Source: Alteromonas indica
GTDB taxonomy: Bacteria > Pseudomonadota > Gammaproteobacteria > Enterobacterales > Alteromonadaceae
NCBI GenBank assembly: GCA_003056425.1
Contig: PYVY01000005.1
Coordinates: 62,001 to 126,000, forward strand
Direction of reading: 5' to 3'
DNA length: 64,000 bases
Positions 25,279-36,700 of the stretch are shown here, in pieces. The notes under the pieces were generated by a model. The model was not told the DNA's origin, made no database searches, and saw only the letters and a program-made list of their open reading frames with translations. The position numbers and the translations under genes were made by a program. The first letter of the stretch is position 1; every line of letters begins with the position of its first letter.

Positions 25279-27177
25279 TTGAATTTTCGTTACGACATAA
25301 ATGGTTTGCGTGCTATTGCGGTCATCGCGGTAGTACTGTTTCATTTCAATGCTGATTGGCTACCCGGTGGCTTTGCCGGCGTTGATGTATTCTTTGTTAT
25401 TTCCGGGTTCTTGATGACCAGCATTGTGGTGCGGGGGATAGATACCGGCGAGTTCAACCTGGTGAAGTTTTATATCGCCAGGGCCAATCGCATCGTGCCC
25501 GCGCTAGCGTTGCTGTGTCTGGTGATGCTGGTATTAGGCTGGCTCATGCTATTGCCGGAAGAATACGCCGCCCTGGGAAAACATGTGGCAGGAAGCGTCA
25601 GCTTTTTATCCAATATCGTGTATTGGCAGGAAGCTGGATATTTCGATGCGGCTTCTCATGAGAAGTGGTTGTTGCATACCTGGTCATTAGCGGTCGAGTG
25701 GCAGTTTTACCTGCTCTATCCACTGGTGCTTATCGCCTTGGCGAAGCTCGGCGGCAGCGCGGGTATTAAACGCGGTGTGTTAGCGCTCACTATCGTAGCT
25801 TTTATATATAGTGCTTTGACATCTGTTATCTGGCCCAGCGCCTCTTATTATTTGCTGGGAGCCCGCACCTGGGAGTTGTTATTTGGCGGTCTGGCGTATT
25901 TATATCCCTTGCCAGCGGCTAAACAGCGCAGCCGTCTTTTCAACCTTGTTGGTATTGCGCTGATTGTTATCGCTTATGTACTGATTGACGAAAGGGTACC
26001 CTGGCCAGGCTACATGGCTATGATACCGGTCGCCGGAACCTATCTTGTGTTGATTGCCTCCACGCAAGGCAGTGTATTAACCAATAACCCGGTTTTTCAG
26101 CCATTAGGCCGCTGGTCGTATTCAATTTACTTATGGCATTGGCCAGTCGTGGTTTTTGGCTATCGTTATGACATAAATTGGTGGTGGATTCCCGGCATGG
26201 CGTTGTGTGTGTTGCTGGGTTTTTTGAGTTACCGCTATATCGAAAATATAAAATGGCGACGAATTCATTCACTTCAGCAAAGCTGGCAAGCTAAACCGCT
26301 GTGGCTGGCGGCGCTGGTGATGGTAATGGGGGGGAGCGCGGTCAGTTATCAAGGTTATCCGCAGCGGTTTGATGCGCACATGCAGGCGTTAATCGAGTCG
26401 GCCCGATTCAGTCCCTATCGTGACCAGTGTCATTTCAACGAATATCAGCCGCCGAATGAGGCTTGTGAATACTTTGAAGACGATGTTACCTGGGCAATTC
26501 TGGGCGACAGCCATGCGGTAGAGCTGGCTTACGCTCTTGCCGAACGCTTGCGAACCCACCAACAAGGATTAAAGCATTATAGCTTTTCAGGTTGCGTACC
26601 CTCCTTACTAGAGCAAAATGGCAGTAGCCGCTGCACCCGTTGGTATAGTGAAGCACTACAGGACATTATTGATGATGAGCGAATTACCACGGTATTGATT
26701 AATCATCGTTATTCGTGGGCGGTGGCGGGCGATCATGCTCCAGACTATCCCCATGCGCCTGCGGTCGAAAACGAGGCCCGCGCTGCCCGTATATTTGCCG
26801 CGCTGGATACCGTGATTAACAAACTTGCCAACGCCAAGAAAACGGTTTACGTGATGTATCCGGTACCTGAAATCAGTCGGCCGGCCACCGCCCTTATCGC
26901 CCAGCATTTCGCCTTTGAAGCGCCTGATGCGCCGATGAAAGGCACCACTATGAATTATTACAAGCAACGTAACCAAGCCATATTGACGCATTTACAGGAT
27001 ACCCGATATCCGCCTAACGTGGTTTTTGTCAAACCGACTGAGGCATTGTGTAAAAACGGTCAGTGCAACGCTATTGAGAAAGGTAAGTCACTGTATTTTG
27101 ACGATAACCACCCCTCAGTGGAAGGTGCCAGAACCTTAATTAAGTTGCTTCCAGAGCAAGCCTTTACCCACCCTTAA
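25279..27177 (+). CDS. Acyltransferase-3 / SGNH fusion (OafA-like O-acetyltransferase)
   Basis: 632 residues, predicted to acetylate a cell-surface polysaccharide. The N-terminal 340 residues are an acyltransferase-3 membrane domain: YDINGLRAIAVIAVVLFHF with the conserved early His, then GGFAGVDVFFVISGFLM, RIVPALALL and HTWSLAVEWQFYLLYPL. A periplasmic SGNH-hydrolase-like domain follows, with the nucleophile block ILGDSHAVEL and a C-terminal DDNHPSVEGA containing the catalytic Asp-x-x-His. Translation starts at TTG (25279), at the edge of the conserved domain; no ATG alternative exists. A second, hexapeptide-type acetyltransferase lies convergent 48 bases away, but no glycan-synthesis genes are adjacent, so the acceptor is unknown. 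Confidence 0.88.
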   Translation: MNFRYDINGLRAIAVIAVVLFHFNADWLPGGFAGVDVFFVISGFLMTSIVVRGIDTGEFNLVKFYIARANRIVPALALLCLVMLVLGWLMLLPEEYAALGKHVAGSVSFLSNIVYWQEAGYFDAASHEKWLLHTWSLAVEWQFYLLYPLVLIALAKLGGSAGIKRGVLALTIVAFIYSALTSVIWPSASYYLLGARTWELLFGGLAYLYPLPAAKQRSRLFNLVGIALIVIAYVLIDERVPWPGYMAMIPVAGTYLVLIASTQGSVLTNNPVFQPLGRWSYSIYLWHWPVVVFGYRYDINWWWIPGMALCVLLGFLSYRYIENIKWRRIHSLQQSWQAKPLWLAALVMVMGGSAVSYQGYPQRFDAHMQALIESARFSPYRDQCHFNEYQPPNEACEYFEDDVTWAILGDSHAVELAYALAERLRTHQQGLKHYSFSGCVPSLLEQNGSSRCTRWYSEALQDIIDDERITTVLINHRYSWAVAGDHAPDYPHAPAVENEARAARIFAALDTVINKLANAKKTVYVMYPVPEISRPATALIAQHFAFEAPDAPMKGTTMNYYKQRNQAILTHLQDTRYPPNVVFVKPTEALCKNGQCNAIEKGKSLYFDDNHPSVEGARTLIKLLPEQAFTHP

Positions 27178-27224
27178 CAAAACCGTCAGGCGAGGGTATT
27201 GGGAATAGCGCAGGCTCCCAAGCC

Positions 27225-27752
27225 TCAGGTATTTACCGGGGCATTGTAAAAGGTTGTGTGGGGCGCGATATCGGTGCTCACCACACTGCCAGCACCGACT
27301 ATGGCGCCAGCGCCAATTGTCACGCCCGGTAATACCAGCACATTCGCCCCCAACCACACATTATCCTCGATAAATACCGCCCCGGGAGGATGGCAAAAAC
27401 CCGCTATTTGGGCGCTGGATATAATGCAGTTAGGGCCGCTAAACACCCCGTTTCCTATTGTTATAGGGGCGTCTCCTAGCAACACATTGTTGTGGTTAAT
27501 GAAACATCCTTCACCCCAACTCACCCGGGCCGGGGTTTGGCAAAAAAAAGCAGGCTCTACAAATAATGGATGGGGCAGCCTGAATAGCGACTTTAATGCA
27601 CTGGGGCGAGTAGATGTTGCTGCTTGATTGAACACCTGACTTGGCCTTACACCAGGGCTATCAAAAGACTTCGCCCACTCAATATAGTAAGCCACATCGC
27701 CATGGCGACGCTGACAAGGCGGTATTTGCATTGCTGGCGAAGTGTTATACAT
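27225..27752 (-). CDS. Hexapeptide-repeat acetyltransferase
   Basis: 175 residues, a left-handed beta-helix acetyl-CoA-dependent transferase of the maltose/galactoside O-acetyltransferase group. Imperfect hexapeptide repeats run from about residue 85 (INHNNVLLGDAPITIGNGVFSGPN) to the end (VWLGANVLVLPGVTIGAGAIVGAGSVVSTDI). An aromatic-rich N-terminus with the FDSPGVRP stretch precedes them. The final repeat is followed by a short tail, so the protein is near the small end of the family. Either of two methionines (27752 or 27731) may be the start. It overlaps nothing essential and is convergent with the acyltransferase-3 gene. The acceptor sugar cannot be told from sequence. Confidence 0.8.
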   Translation of the reverse strand: MYNTSPAMQIPPCQRRHGDVAYYIEWAKSFDSPGVRPSQVFNQAATSTRPSALKSLFRLPHPLFVEPAFFCQTPARVSWGEGCFINHNNVLLGDAPITIGNGVFSGPNCIISSAQIAGFCHPPGAVFIEDNVWLGANVLVLPGVTIGAGAIVGAGSVVSTDIAPHTTFYNAPVNT

Positions 27753-27795
27753 TTACATCACTTTTTTAAACGGACTAAAAACGGTATCCGATAAT

Positions 27796-28338
27796 ATGGA
27801 AATTATGCTTATCCGGCATGGTCGGCCCGCCTCAGAACACAATCGTCGACTTTCCAGTGCCGGGTTTTCCCGCTGGGTGCGGGATTATAACCGCGCCGTA
27901 TTGCATCCGCAAAGCCATCCCCGGTGTCAGCGGGACCTGAAAGATTACTATATTATGAGCAGCAAGTTGCGCCGCGCCAAACTGTCAGCGCAGCGCTATA
28001 CATCCTATCCGGTAAGGCAGGAAAGTGCGCTGCTCAATGAAATGCAGATACCGCGCTACCGTTTACCGGTTAAGTTGGCCGCCTGGAACTGGATTTATTT
28101 GAACCGGGCGTTATGGATGCTTGGACAGACAGGTCCATTTGAGTCATTTAGTCAGGCTCGCGCCCGTATCAGGCAGGCTACAGAGGAGCTTACCAGCAAA
28201 GCCGCTGAACATGAAAAGGTATGTGTGTTCGCCCATGCCATGACAAATCGGTTCGTTGCCCGCTACTTACAGCAGCAGGGATGGACAATAAGTGAAAAAG
28301 ACCACCGTTACTGGGGCATAATTCGGCTGCATCGTTAA
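27796..28338 (+). CDS. Histidine phosphatase superfamily protein
   Basis: 180 residues with the branch-1 histidine phosphatase motif MLIRHGRP at the N-terminus (His that becomes phosphorylated) and a second catalytic His in CVFAHAMTNRFVARY. SSKLRRAKLSAQRYT is the expected arginine-bearing helix. The frame extends back to 27742, but the start at 27796 puts the RHG motif right at the N-terminus as in relatives. It is divergent from the hexapeptide transferase. Substrate unknown; the family covers phosphosugars, nucleotides and phosphoproteins. Confidence 0.8.
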   Translation: MEIMLIRHGRPASEHNRRLSSAGFSRWVRDYNRAVLHPQSHPRCQRDLKDYYIMSSKLRRAKLSAQRYTSYPVRQESALLNEMQIPRYRLPVKLAAWNWIYLNRALWMLGQTGPFESFSQARARIRQATEELTSKAAEHEKVCVFAHAMTNRFVARYLQQQGWTISEKDHRYWGIIRLHR

Positions 28339-28463
28339 GGATTATTTGCTTTTATAAAATAAATCGGCACTAATATAGTGAACTGGATATTGAATAAGTG
28401 GTAAAGGTGGGTATTCCCGCCGAGGTTCAGTGAACAGCAAAAGTAACTTAATACTACCCGCCA

Positions 28464-29012
28464 ATGGGTATGCCAAACCGGACAATACCGGTAGCGATAA
28501 TGAGAATAATAACAATGATGTTAAAGCAAACAGGAAGTGCCAGGGTGTGGCTGAACTGTGCCATTGTGCTGGTTTTTGCAGGCACTCTGCTTACTCTGAT
28601 TTTTTACCTGAATACCACCGAGCCGGATATTCGGCGTGAACAGCTTAAATTACTCTCTCACCGAATGCAGGAAAATGCTACCCGGGCCGGTTATCAGTGG
28701 CAGGTAGAAGGGCGGCCGGTCGCTATTATGCTGTTACATTATGATACGCATAGCAAAGAAACAGGCCGAAAACCGGTAAAAATGGCAACCAATGGGTTGC
28801 CGAAAGTGGAGACCGGTGATGATCAGTGCACTCGACTGTGGCAATCACTGGTAAATGAACCTTTGCAGTTAGATGGGTTCAAAGTATCAGCAGAATATAT
28901 ACCCATAGCTGACCATGATAGCCAAACCGGCCCTATTTGCCGGTTTGGGGTTAGCCGTGGCAGCCATTTTGATTACGCCATTAACAGTGGCACAGTGATA
29001 TTTACAGAATGA
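28464..29012 (+). CDS. Hypothetical membrane-anchored protein upstream of mreB
   Basis: 182 residues from the first ATG; starts at 28500 or 28515 are as likely, since none has a strong ribosome site. One N-terminal transmembrane helix (WLNCAIVLVFAGTLLTLIFYL) is followed by an exported domain of about 130 residues with two cysteines, one in GDDQCTRLW and one in GPICRFGVSRG. The end, a Cys then FDYAINSGTVIF, resembles the closing strands of type IV pilus and MSHA minor components. In vibrios and many relatives the msh operon lies just upstream of mreB, so an MshF-like remnant is conceivable. That link is inference; I do not recognise the protein. Confidence 0.6.
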   Translation: MGMPNRTIPVAIMRIITMMLKQTGSARVWLNCAIVLVFAGTLLTLIFYLNTTEPDIRREQLKLLSHRMQENATRAGYQWQVEGRPVAIMLLHYDTHSKETGRKPVKMATNGLPKVETGDDQCTRLWQSLVNEPLQLDGFKVSAEYIPIADHDSQTGPICRFGVSRGSHFDYAINSGTVIFTE

Positions 29013-29237
29013 CGCATCTTATAACGGGTTGCTGGTTTTTTGTACATCCTGGGGCGAGTAAGTTTTCACTCACGTCTGACTGTGCAAAAAACACGGGCAA
29101 ATGCCATGCTTAGCAGTGCTGTTCACTTGCCCAAACCTGCCCCCGTTGTTAAAGTGTGCGAATAGTTATCTTCGTCTTAGCTGGCGCTAAAAATCCTCAC
29201 CCGAATCAGGTGCCCAGCATTCAGTTACAGGAATTAG

Positions 29238-30287
<1,050 letters not shown>

Positions 30288-30326
30288 TGAACAGGCAGCT
30301 AACCTGGCAGAGACCTGTTTAATTCA

Positions 30327-31202
30327 ATGGATACCATATTTTCTCGTGGCCCGTCTCTTAACAACCGACTTGCGCTAGCGTTAGCCCTGTCGGTTTTGTT
30401 GATCTTTACCGACCACAAATTAGATGCCTTTCAGTCCACTCGTGTGTACCTGAACTCTATAATGAGCCCATTGCAATACCTGGCCAATTTGCCCAGTGTG
30501 ATGCTGAATTTCAGCGCTCAGCGATTCACCTCACATCAGTCGCTGGTGGCGGAAAACAATAGGCTGACAGACCAAAACCTGAAAATGAGTGAACGGCTAC
30601 AGCAATTTGAAGTGTTGCAGGCTGAAAATGCGCAGTTGCGTAAATTGCTCGATGTACCGGTAGAACCCAAAGTACACAAAATGGTGGCAGAATTGATGGC
30701 GGTAGATAACAACCCGTTTAGCCAGCAGATTGTGATTAACAAGGGGGCGATTGACGGCGTGTATTTGTCGCAGTCTATTCTGGATGATCGGGGCGTGGTG
30801 GGGCAGGTGATGGAAGTAGGCAGTACCAATAGCCGGGTTATGCTGATATCGGATGTGACCCACGCAATACCGGTGCGCGCTGTGCGCAATAACATCCGCT
30901 ATATTGTCAGCGGTAACGGGGCTTTGGATGAATTGTATTTAGAGCACGTTCCCCACAGTGTGGATATTCAAAAAGGCGATATGCTGATTTCTTCTGGCTT
31001 GGGTGATGTATTCCCTGAAGGCTACCCGGTGGCGCGTGTCGAATCTGTACTACGCGATGAAAGCCGGCCCTTCGCCACAGTGAAAGCGCGTCCGCTGGCG
31101 CGGTTGGACCGCTTGAAATATTTGCTGCTGTTATGGCCTGACGATGCCCCGCGCCAGCCCGCTAATAAAACCACTAATAAACCTTTAACACCGCAGGAGT
31201 AA
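30327..31202 (+). CDS. mreC: Rod-shape-determining protein MreC
   Basis: 291 residues, a periplasmic scaffold anchored by one N-terminal helix (LALALALSVLLIFTDH), linking MreB to the elongation penicillin-binding proteins. A coiled coil follows (LVAENNRLTDQNLKMSERL and QAENAQLRKLL), then the two beta-barrel domains with NKGAIDGVYLSQSILDDRGVVGQV and GDMLISSGLGDVFPEGYPVARV. The Pro-rich C-terminal tail is short. It is 39 bases after mreB and 6 bases before mreD. Confidence 0.97.
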   Translation: MDTIFSRGPSLNNRLALALALSVLLIFTDHKLDAFQSTRVYLNSIMSPLQYLANLPSVMLNFSAQRFTSHQSLVAENNRLTDQNLKMSERLQQFEVLQAENAQLRKLLDVPVEPKVHKMVAELMAVDNNPFSQQIVINKGAIDGVYLSQSILDDRGVVGQVMEVGSTNSRVMLISDVTHAIPVRAVRNNIRYIVSGNGALDELYLEHVPHSVDIQKGDMLISSGLGDVFPEGYPVARVESVLRDESRPFATVKARPLARLDRLKYLLLLWPDDAPRQPANKTTNKPLTPQE

Positions 31203-31208
31203 TGGGTT

Positions 31209-31691
31209 GTGCTAATTAAAACCCGCCATTACGCGGTGATTGTTACCATTTTGATATCTTTGGTATTGCAAATTATGCCTCTGCCTATTCAGGCCGATCT
31301 GTACCGCCCTGACTGGGTATTAATTGTATTGGCCTACTGGACCATGGCGTTGCCGCATCGGGTTAATGTAGGCGTGGCGTTTTTAACGGGGCTGGCGATG
31401 GATATTTTGTTAGGGACCGCCCTGGGTATTCATAGTTTTGCGTTAAGCGCTGCGGTGTATGTGCTGGCGGCTAATTATCAGCGGCTACGCAACTATTCGG
31501 TATGGCAGCAGGCCATTATTATTGGTTTGCTCAGTTCTATGTATCATCTGATGTTATTCTGGTTGCAGCATTTGCTGACCGATATTCCCTTTCAGTTTGC
31601 CTACCTTTGGCCAGTGGTGTCTTCAATGGTACTGTGGCCCTGGATGTTCTGGCTGTTAAGAAAAGCACGGCGGCAGCTCAGTATTACCTGA
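31209..31691 (+). CDS. mreD: Rod-shape-determining protein MreD
   Basis: 160 residues, integral membrane partner of MreC with about five helices. VTILISLVLQIMPLPIQADLYRPDWV and the TGLAMDILLGTALGIHSFALS segment are typical. The start is GTG at 31209, placed 9 bases after AGGAG, which overlaps the mreC stop region and indicates coupled translation. Confidence 0.95.
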   Translation: MLIKTRHYAVIVTILISLVLQIMPLPIQADLYRPDWVLIVLAYWTMALPHRVNVGVAFLTGLAMDILLGTALGIHSFALSAAVYVLAANYQRLRNYSVWQQAIIIGLLSSMYHLMLFWLQHLLTDIPFQFAYLWPVVSSMVLWPWMFWLLRKARRQLSIT

Positions 31692-31710
31692 TTAATCACA
31701 AGGATACATC

Positions 31711-32295
31711 ATGACCATACCGCTGATTCTGGCTTCAGCCTCTGCGCGTCGTACCGCGCTACTTGAACAGATGGGGTTTGCCCACCAACAGTTACCGGTG
31801 GATATTGATGAGTCTGGTTTACCGGGCGAGCCCCCCGCCGCGCTGGTCGCCCGTTTAGCTGAACAAAAAGCGCGTGCTGCGTTTGCCCGGTTAGGTCCAA
31901 CAGAACAGCGTAGCGCCGTGGTATTAGGCAGCGACACACTGATTGCCTATGCAGGTGAAAGTCTGGGCAAACCAGCCGATAAAGAAGATTGTATCGCCAC
32001 CCTGTTACGGTTATCTGACAATCTGCATCAGGTACTTACGGCTATCTGTGTAGTGAATGCAGCAGACAGCGAGACCCAGATTATTACCACCGAGGTACAG
32101 TTCGCCCCAGTCACGCGGGCCGAAATAGAGCGCTACTGGGCTACCGGTGAGCCTGCCGATAAAGCGGGAAGCTATGCAATACAAGGAATTGGCGGACAGT
32201 TTGTGAGGTCAGTTAATGGCAGTGTCAGCGCTGTTATTGGGCTACCTTTATACGAAACCAAATGTTTATTACACAAATTCGGGGTGGTGGAATGA
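31711..32295 (+). CDS. maf: Maf-family nucleoside triphosphate pyrophosphatase
   Basis: 194 residues, hydrolysing dTTP/UTP and modified pyrimidine nucleotides to monophosphates (YhdE-type). The N-terminal LASASARRTALLEQMG, the central AVVLGSDTLIAYAGESLGKP and AGSYAIQGIGGQFVRSVNGS are the substrate and metal motifs of the family. AAGGA precedes the ATG. It lies between mreD and rng, as in E. coli (yhdE), and shares an ATGA overlap with rng. Confidence 0.95.
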   Translation: MTIPLILASASARRTALLEQMGFAHQQLPVDIDESGLPGEPPAALVARLAEQKARAAFARLGPTEQRSAVVLGSDTLIAYAGESLGKPADKEDCIATLLRLSDNLHQVLTAICVVNAADSETQIITTEVQFAPVTRAEIERYWATGEPADKAGSYAIQGIGGQFVRSVNGSVSAVIGLPLYETKCLLHKFGVVE

Positions 32296-33758
32296 GTGCC
32301 GAACTACTAATCAATGTAACGCCATCAGAGTCGCGCGTCGCCCTGATAGAAAATGGCATTCTGCAGGAAATTCATGTTGAGCGGCATACCAAGAAAGGTT
32401 TGGTCGGCAATATGTATCGAGGAAAGGTAAGCCGTGTGCTACCTGGCATGCAAGCCGCATTTGTTGATATAGGCTTGGAGAAAGCGGCCTTTTTACACGC
32501 TTCTGATATTGTGGTGCATAACGAACTGGTGGGAGAAGTATCTGCCAGCCAGATGCAAAAACAAGATATTCGTGAACTGGTTAGGGAAGGACAGGAAATT
32601 GTCGTCCAGGTAGTGAAAGATCCCATCGGTACCAAAGGGGCCAGGCTCACCACGGATATCACTATACCCTCCCGCTATCTGGTGTTTATGCCAAGTGTTA
32701 CGCATGTAGGCGTGTCCCAACGTATCGAAGATGAGTCAGAGCGCGAACGCTTGAAAACGCTGGTGCAGGAATTTTGCGATGAAGAAGGTGGCTTTATTCT
32801 GCGCACCGCAGCGGAAGGGGTCAGCAAAACTGAATTGTCTCAGGACGCTGCGTTTTTACGGCGGTTGTGGAACAAAATTCAGCAACGCATGAAAAAGAAA
32901 AAGTCGAATGTGTTGTACGAAGATCTGCCCCTGGCCCGTCGCGTTTTGCGTGACTTTGTGGGTACCGAACTAGACCGTATTCGTATTGATTCTAAGCTGT
33001 CTTACCAAGAGCTTATTGAGTTCACCAAAGAATATGTACCAGAGTTAAATAACAAGCTGGATTATTACCGCGGTGAACGGCCTATCTTTGATTTGTACGA
33101 TGTGGAAAACGAAGTGCAGCGTGCCCTTGAGCGCAGGGTAGACCTGAAATCCGGTGGCTATCTGATTATCGACCAAACAGAAGCGATGACCACGATAGAT
33201 ATTAACACCGGGGCTTTCGTGGGCCACCGTAACCTGGAAGAAACTATTTTCAATACGAATATCGAGGCCACTTTAGCTATTGCCCGGCAGCTTCGATTAC
33301 GTAATTTAGGCGGGATGATTCTCATCGACTTTATCGATATGGTTGAACCGGACCATAAAAGGCGTGTCTTACATAGTCTGGAAGTAGCAACCGCCAAAGA
33401 CCGGGCAAAAATTAATATTCATGGGTTCACCTCGTTAGGGTTAATTGAAATGACCCGCAAGCGCACCCGCGAAAGCCTGGAACACGTACTGTGCGGCGAC
33501 TGTCCGGTATGTAAGGGGCGAGGCACGGTTAAAACTATCGAAACCATTTGCTTTGAAATTATGCGCGAAATCGTACGGGTAAACCGCGCGTACGACGCTG
33601 ATAAGTTTGTTGTTTATGCTTCACCCAACGTTACTGATGCGCTGCTGGGTGAAGAATCACATATGCTGGCAGAGCTGGAAGTATTTGTTTCCAAGCAAAT
33701 CAAAGTACAAACCGAGACCTTGTATAATCAGGATAAGTACGACGTCGTCATGATGTAA
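32292..33758 (+). CDS. rng: Ribonuclease G
   Basis: 488 residues, endoribonuclease that matures the 16S rRNA 5' end and degrades some mRNAs. It has an N-terminal S1 domain with MYRGKVSRVLPGMQAAFVDIGL, an RNase-E/G catalytic core with TTIDINTGAF and GGMILIDFIDM (the magnesium aspartates), and a zinc-link CGDCPVCKGRG. It lacks the long C-terminal scaffold of RNase E, so it is Rng. The frame is open 10 codons upstream, but the ATG at 32292, overlapping the maf stop, gives the standard N-terminus (MSAELLINVTPSE). Confidence 0.97.
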   Translation: MSAELLINVTPSESRVALIENGILQEIHVERHTKKGLVGNMYRGKVSRVLPGMQAAFVDIGLEKAAFLHASDIVVHNELVGEVSASQMQKQDIRELVREGQEIVVQVVKDPIGTKGARLTTDITIPSRYLVFMPSVTHVGVSQRIEDESERERLKTLVQEFCDEEGGFILRTAAEGVSKTELSQDAAFLRRLWNKIQQRMKKKKSNVLYEDLPLARRVLRDFVGTELDRIRIDSKLSYQELIEFTKEYVPELNNKLDYYRGERPIFDLYDVENEVQRALERRVDLKSGGYLIIDQTEAMTTIDINTGAFVGHRNLEETIFNTNIEATLAIARQLRLRNLGGMILIDFIDMVEPDHKRRVLHSLEVATAKDRAKINIHGFTSLGLIEMTRKRTRESLEHVLCGDCPVCKGRGTVKTIETICFEIMREIVRVNRAYDADKFVVYASPNVTDALLGEESHMLAELEVFVSKQIKVQTETLYNQDKYDVVMM

Positions 33759-33768
33759 TAGGCTTCGC

Positions 33769-36700
33769 GTGAAAAAGCTAACCACTATTCTTGCCTGGGG
33801 ATTAAAAAAACTCTGGCTGGTACTGGCTGTTCTGCTGGTACTGTTTGCCGTGCTGCTCAGCGCCATGCGCTATGCACTGCCTCATCTTGAGCAAAAAAAA
33901 GCTCTGCTGGAAGAATATGTTAGCGAGCGTTATGGCGTAGCTTTAACTATTGGCAGTTTGCAGGCAGACTGGCAAAAAACCGGACCAGCCATGGTCCTAA
34001 AGCAGGTTAGCCTGAAACAAAGCACCAGCTCCCCTGTGGGGTTGGATATCAGAACCATCGATATTGAACTGGATTTTTGGCGCTCGCTAACGCACCGGCA
34101 GCTTTCCTCTAATCAGTTTACATTATCAGGTTTGCAGTTAGCGCTGGATGCCGACCGGCTTACCGGGGGCGCTGACAGCGATTTCCCCGTATTAGACGCG
34201 CTGAAAAGTTTGTTTCTGGAGCAACTGGAAAACTTCTCGGTAACCGACAGCACCCTTAGTATTACCCAGGAAGGCCAAACGCAGGTAGTTGATATCAGTG
34301 CGCTACGCTGGCTAAACAGTCGCGGCCATCATCAGGGGCAGGGAGCGTTTCAGGTCCGCGAGCTGGCGAATAACTCTGCCTCTTTCATCATTGACTTAGA
34401 CGGTGGCAAAGATAATCTGCATGGAGTGTTGTACGCCAAGGCGGAAGATCTGGATATCTCGCCCTGGGTCAGCGGCCTGATTAAAACCCGCCGGCCTTTA
34501 AACGAAAGCCGGGCTAACCTTGAACTCTGGGCCGAGGTGGAAAACAGCACTATCAGCGCTTTATTTACCCAGCTACATGACAGTCATCTGGAATGGGGCG
34601 GAGAAGACGAAGTCAGCGTTAGCACCAGCATCCGCAGCGGTACCTTACAGGCCTTACCCGTAGGCCAGCAATGGCAATTCAGGCTTGATGAACTGGTGGT
34701 TGAGTCTAATGACCAAAGCCTTACCACAGATTTAGTTGGCCGGATGCAGCCGGGTCGTGAAATCGTGCTTAACACAATGAAGCCTACCCCGGTAAACCCC
34801 TTTTTGGTGTTGTTACCGCTATTCACCAGCGACACCGCTGATGATGATGTGCGGGAGCTTAACCCCCAGGGTGAGCTATCAACACTGCAATTACAAATCA
34901 AACCCAAAGGGGTAGCGTTAAGCGCTAAACTGGTGGATGTGAGCTGGCAGCAATTCGGTAATATACCCGGCGTTGATGCCCTGGATATCGGCATCAATTG
35001 GTCAAAGTCTGCCGGGGTAATTAATATCGCGGCCAGGGAAGGGCAAATTCATGCCGACAATCTGCTTTCGCAGAACCTCGCCCTGGATACCTTACGCGCT
35101 AAGCTTTTTGTGTACCCGCAGCAACAAACTGATGGCAGTACGCATATGATGCTTGCCAGTGATAATCTTCAGTTACAAACCAATTTGTTTGGTATGCAGC
35201 AAAGTTTTCGGTTCGACCTGTTTGACCGAGAGCTGTCTTTGATGACCACCATTGATGACTTACCTGTGGCTACTATTCCCTCTTTGTTACCGGGCAGTTT
35301 AATGGGCGCAGACACCGCGGCCTATCTGACCAGGGCATTATCCACCGAAGGCCAGAATGGTCAGATTAGCCACGCTCGAATAATGTGGCAGGGCCAGCTT
35401 GCTGATTATCCGTTTACCCGCCAACAAGGGGTGTTTCAGGCTGGTCTGTCGGTCACCGATAGCCAATTTTCATTCGCCTCGGGCTGGCCGGCGCTAGATC
35501 AGGCCGACCTTGCCTTATTGTTCGAAAACAAGGGGTTAACGATTACCGGAACGCAGGCGAAATTAAATGGCGTCAATGTTAAAAACCTGACCGCAACCAT
35601 TGCCCAGCTGGAGCCTAGTGGGCATTTGATCATTCATGCCGATGGGCAGGGAAGCGCCGCGCAATTAACCGACTTAATGGTAAACAGCACATTAGCCGAT
35701 TCCCTGGGAATGGTACTGGATGAACAGGTCCAAATCAGTGGTGACCTGCAAGCCTCGTTGAAGCTGGATATTCCTTTAAATAGTCCCGACGTAGTGGCTT
35801 CTGGCAGTGCCTTATTGACGGGTAATAAGGTCTATATCAATAGCCTGGGAATGACGCTGGAGGAGGCGGCCGGAGAGGTACGTTTTATCAATGAAAATAT
35901 TAATACCGACCATTTTACCGCCCAGCTGCTATGCCAGCCAGTTAACCTTGATGTCACCGGCGGTAAGCACAACGATGAATATAGAGTAGATGTTGGTTTA
36001 CAGGGCAACTGGTCGATAGCCCCCCTGTTAGCGCGGATTAACCCTGAATTTACCCAGTATGTTAAAGGCCATAGCGAGTGGCAGGCCAACGTGGCGCTGC
36101 AACTTCCTACCAGTGGATTTAGCTACAGTGCCAGTATTACCTCACAGTTGGCGGGCATTGCCTCATCGCTACCGCCACCGCTGAATAAGTCTGCCACCCA
36201 GATAGAGCGGTTCGCTATTACCAGCCAGGGTAATCAGAAAGCCTCGACTATCCGTGCTGTGCTTGGGCAGGAAGTGGCTTTTGACGGCATTTTGCCGCAT
36301 TCAGAAATGCAATTTTCGCGGGCCCATCTGGCCTTGGGAGACAGTGATTTCAGCGGCCTTGGGGTCGGATTTAGCGTATCGGCAAACCTGCCGCAGGTAT
36401 CGATGACCGACTGGTACCAAACGGTGCAGTTAATTATTGATGGAACGGGCGCGCCAGATGATAGCAATACCCCAGCCAGTACCGAACGTCATATTACTGA
36501 ACCCAGGCAACCGGCGCTGTTCAGCGTGCCAGAGCGTATCTTTGTTAATACTGATAAGCTGATTATTGCCGGGCAAACGCTAACAGACGTTGATATTACT
36601 GCTAAACAAACTAACAATAACTGGTTTGTGGACATCGACTCGAGCGAAGCGCGCGCTAAAGTAAACCTGTATGAGCAGTGGCTTACCCGGGGTATTGAAG

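Noticed and set aside
27200..27222. A possible terminator (TTGGGA...TCCCAA) between the convergent acyltransferase genes
   Set aside because: The stem is only 6 bp, the loop 11 bases, and no T-tract follows on either strand.
28430..28639. A 69-codon frame overlapping the start of the unassigned membrane protein
   Set aside because: It overlaps in another frame, lacks a ribosome site and has a composition without any recognisable feature.
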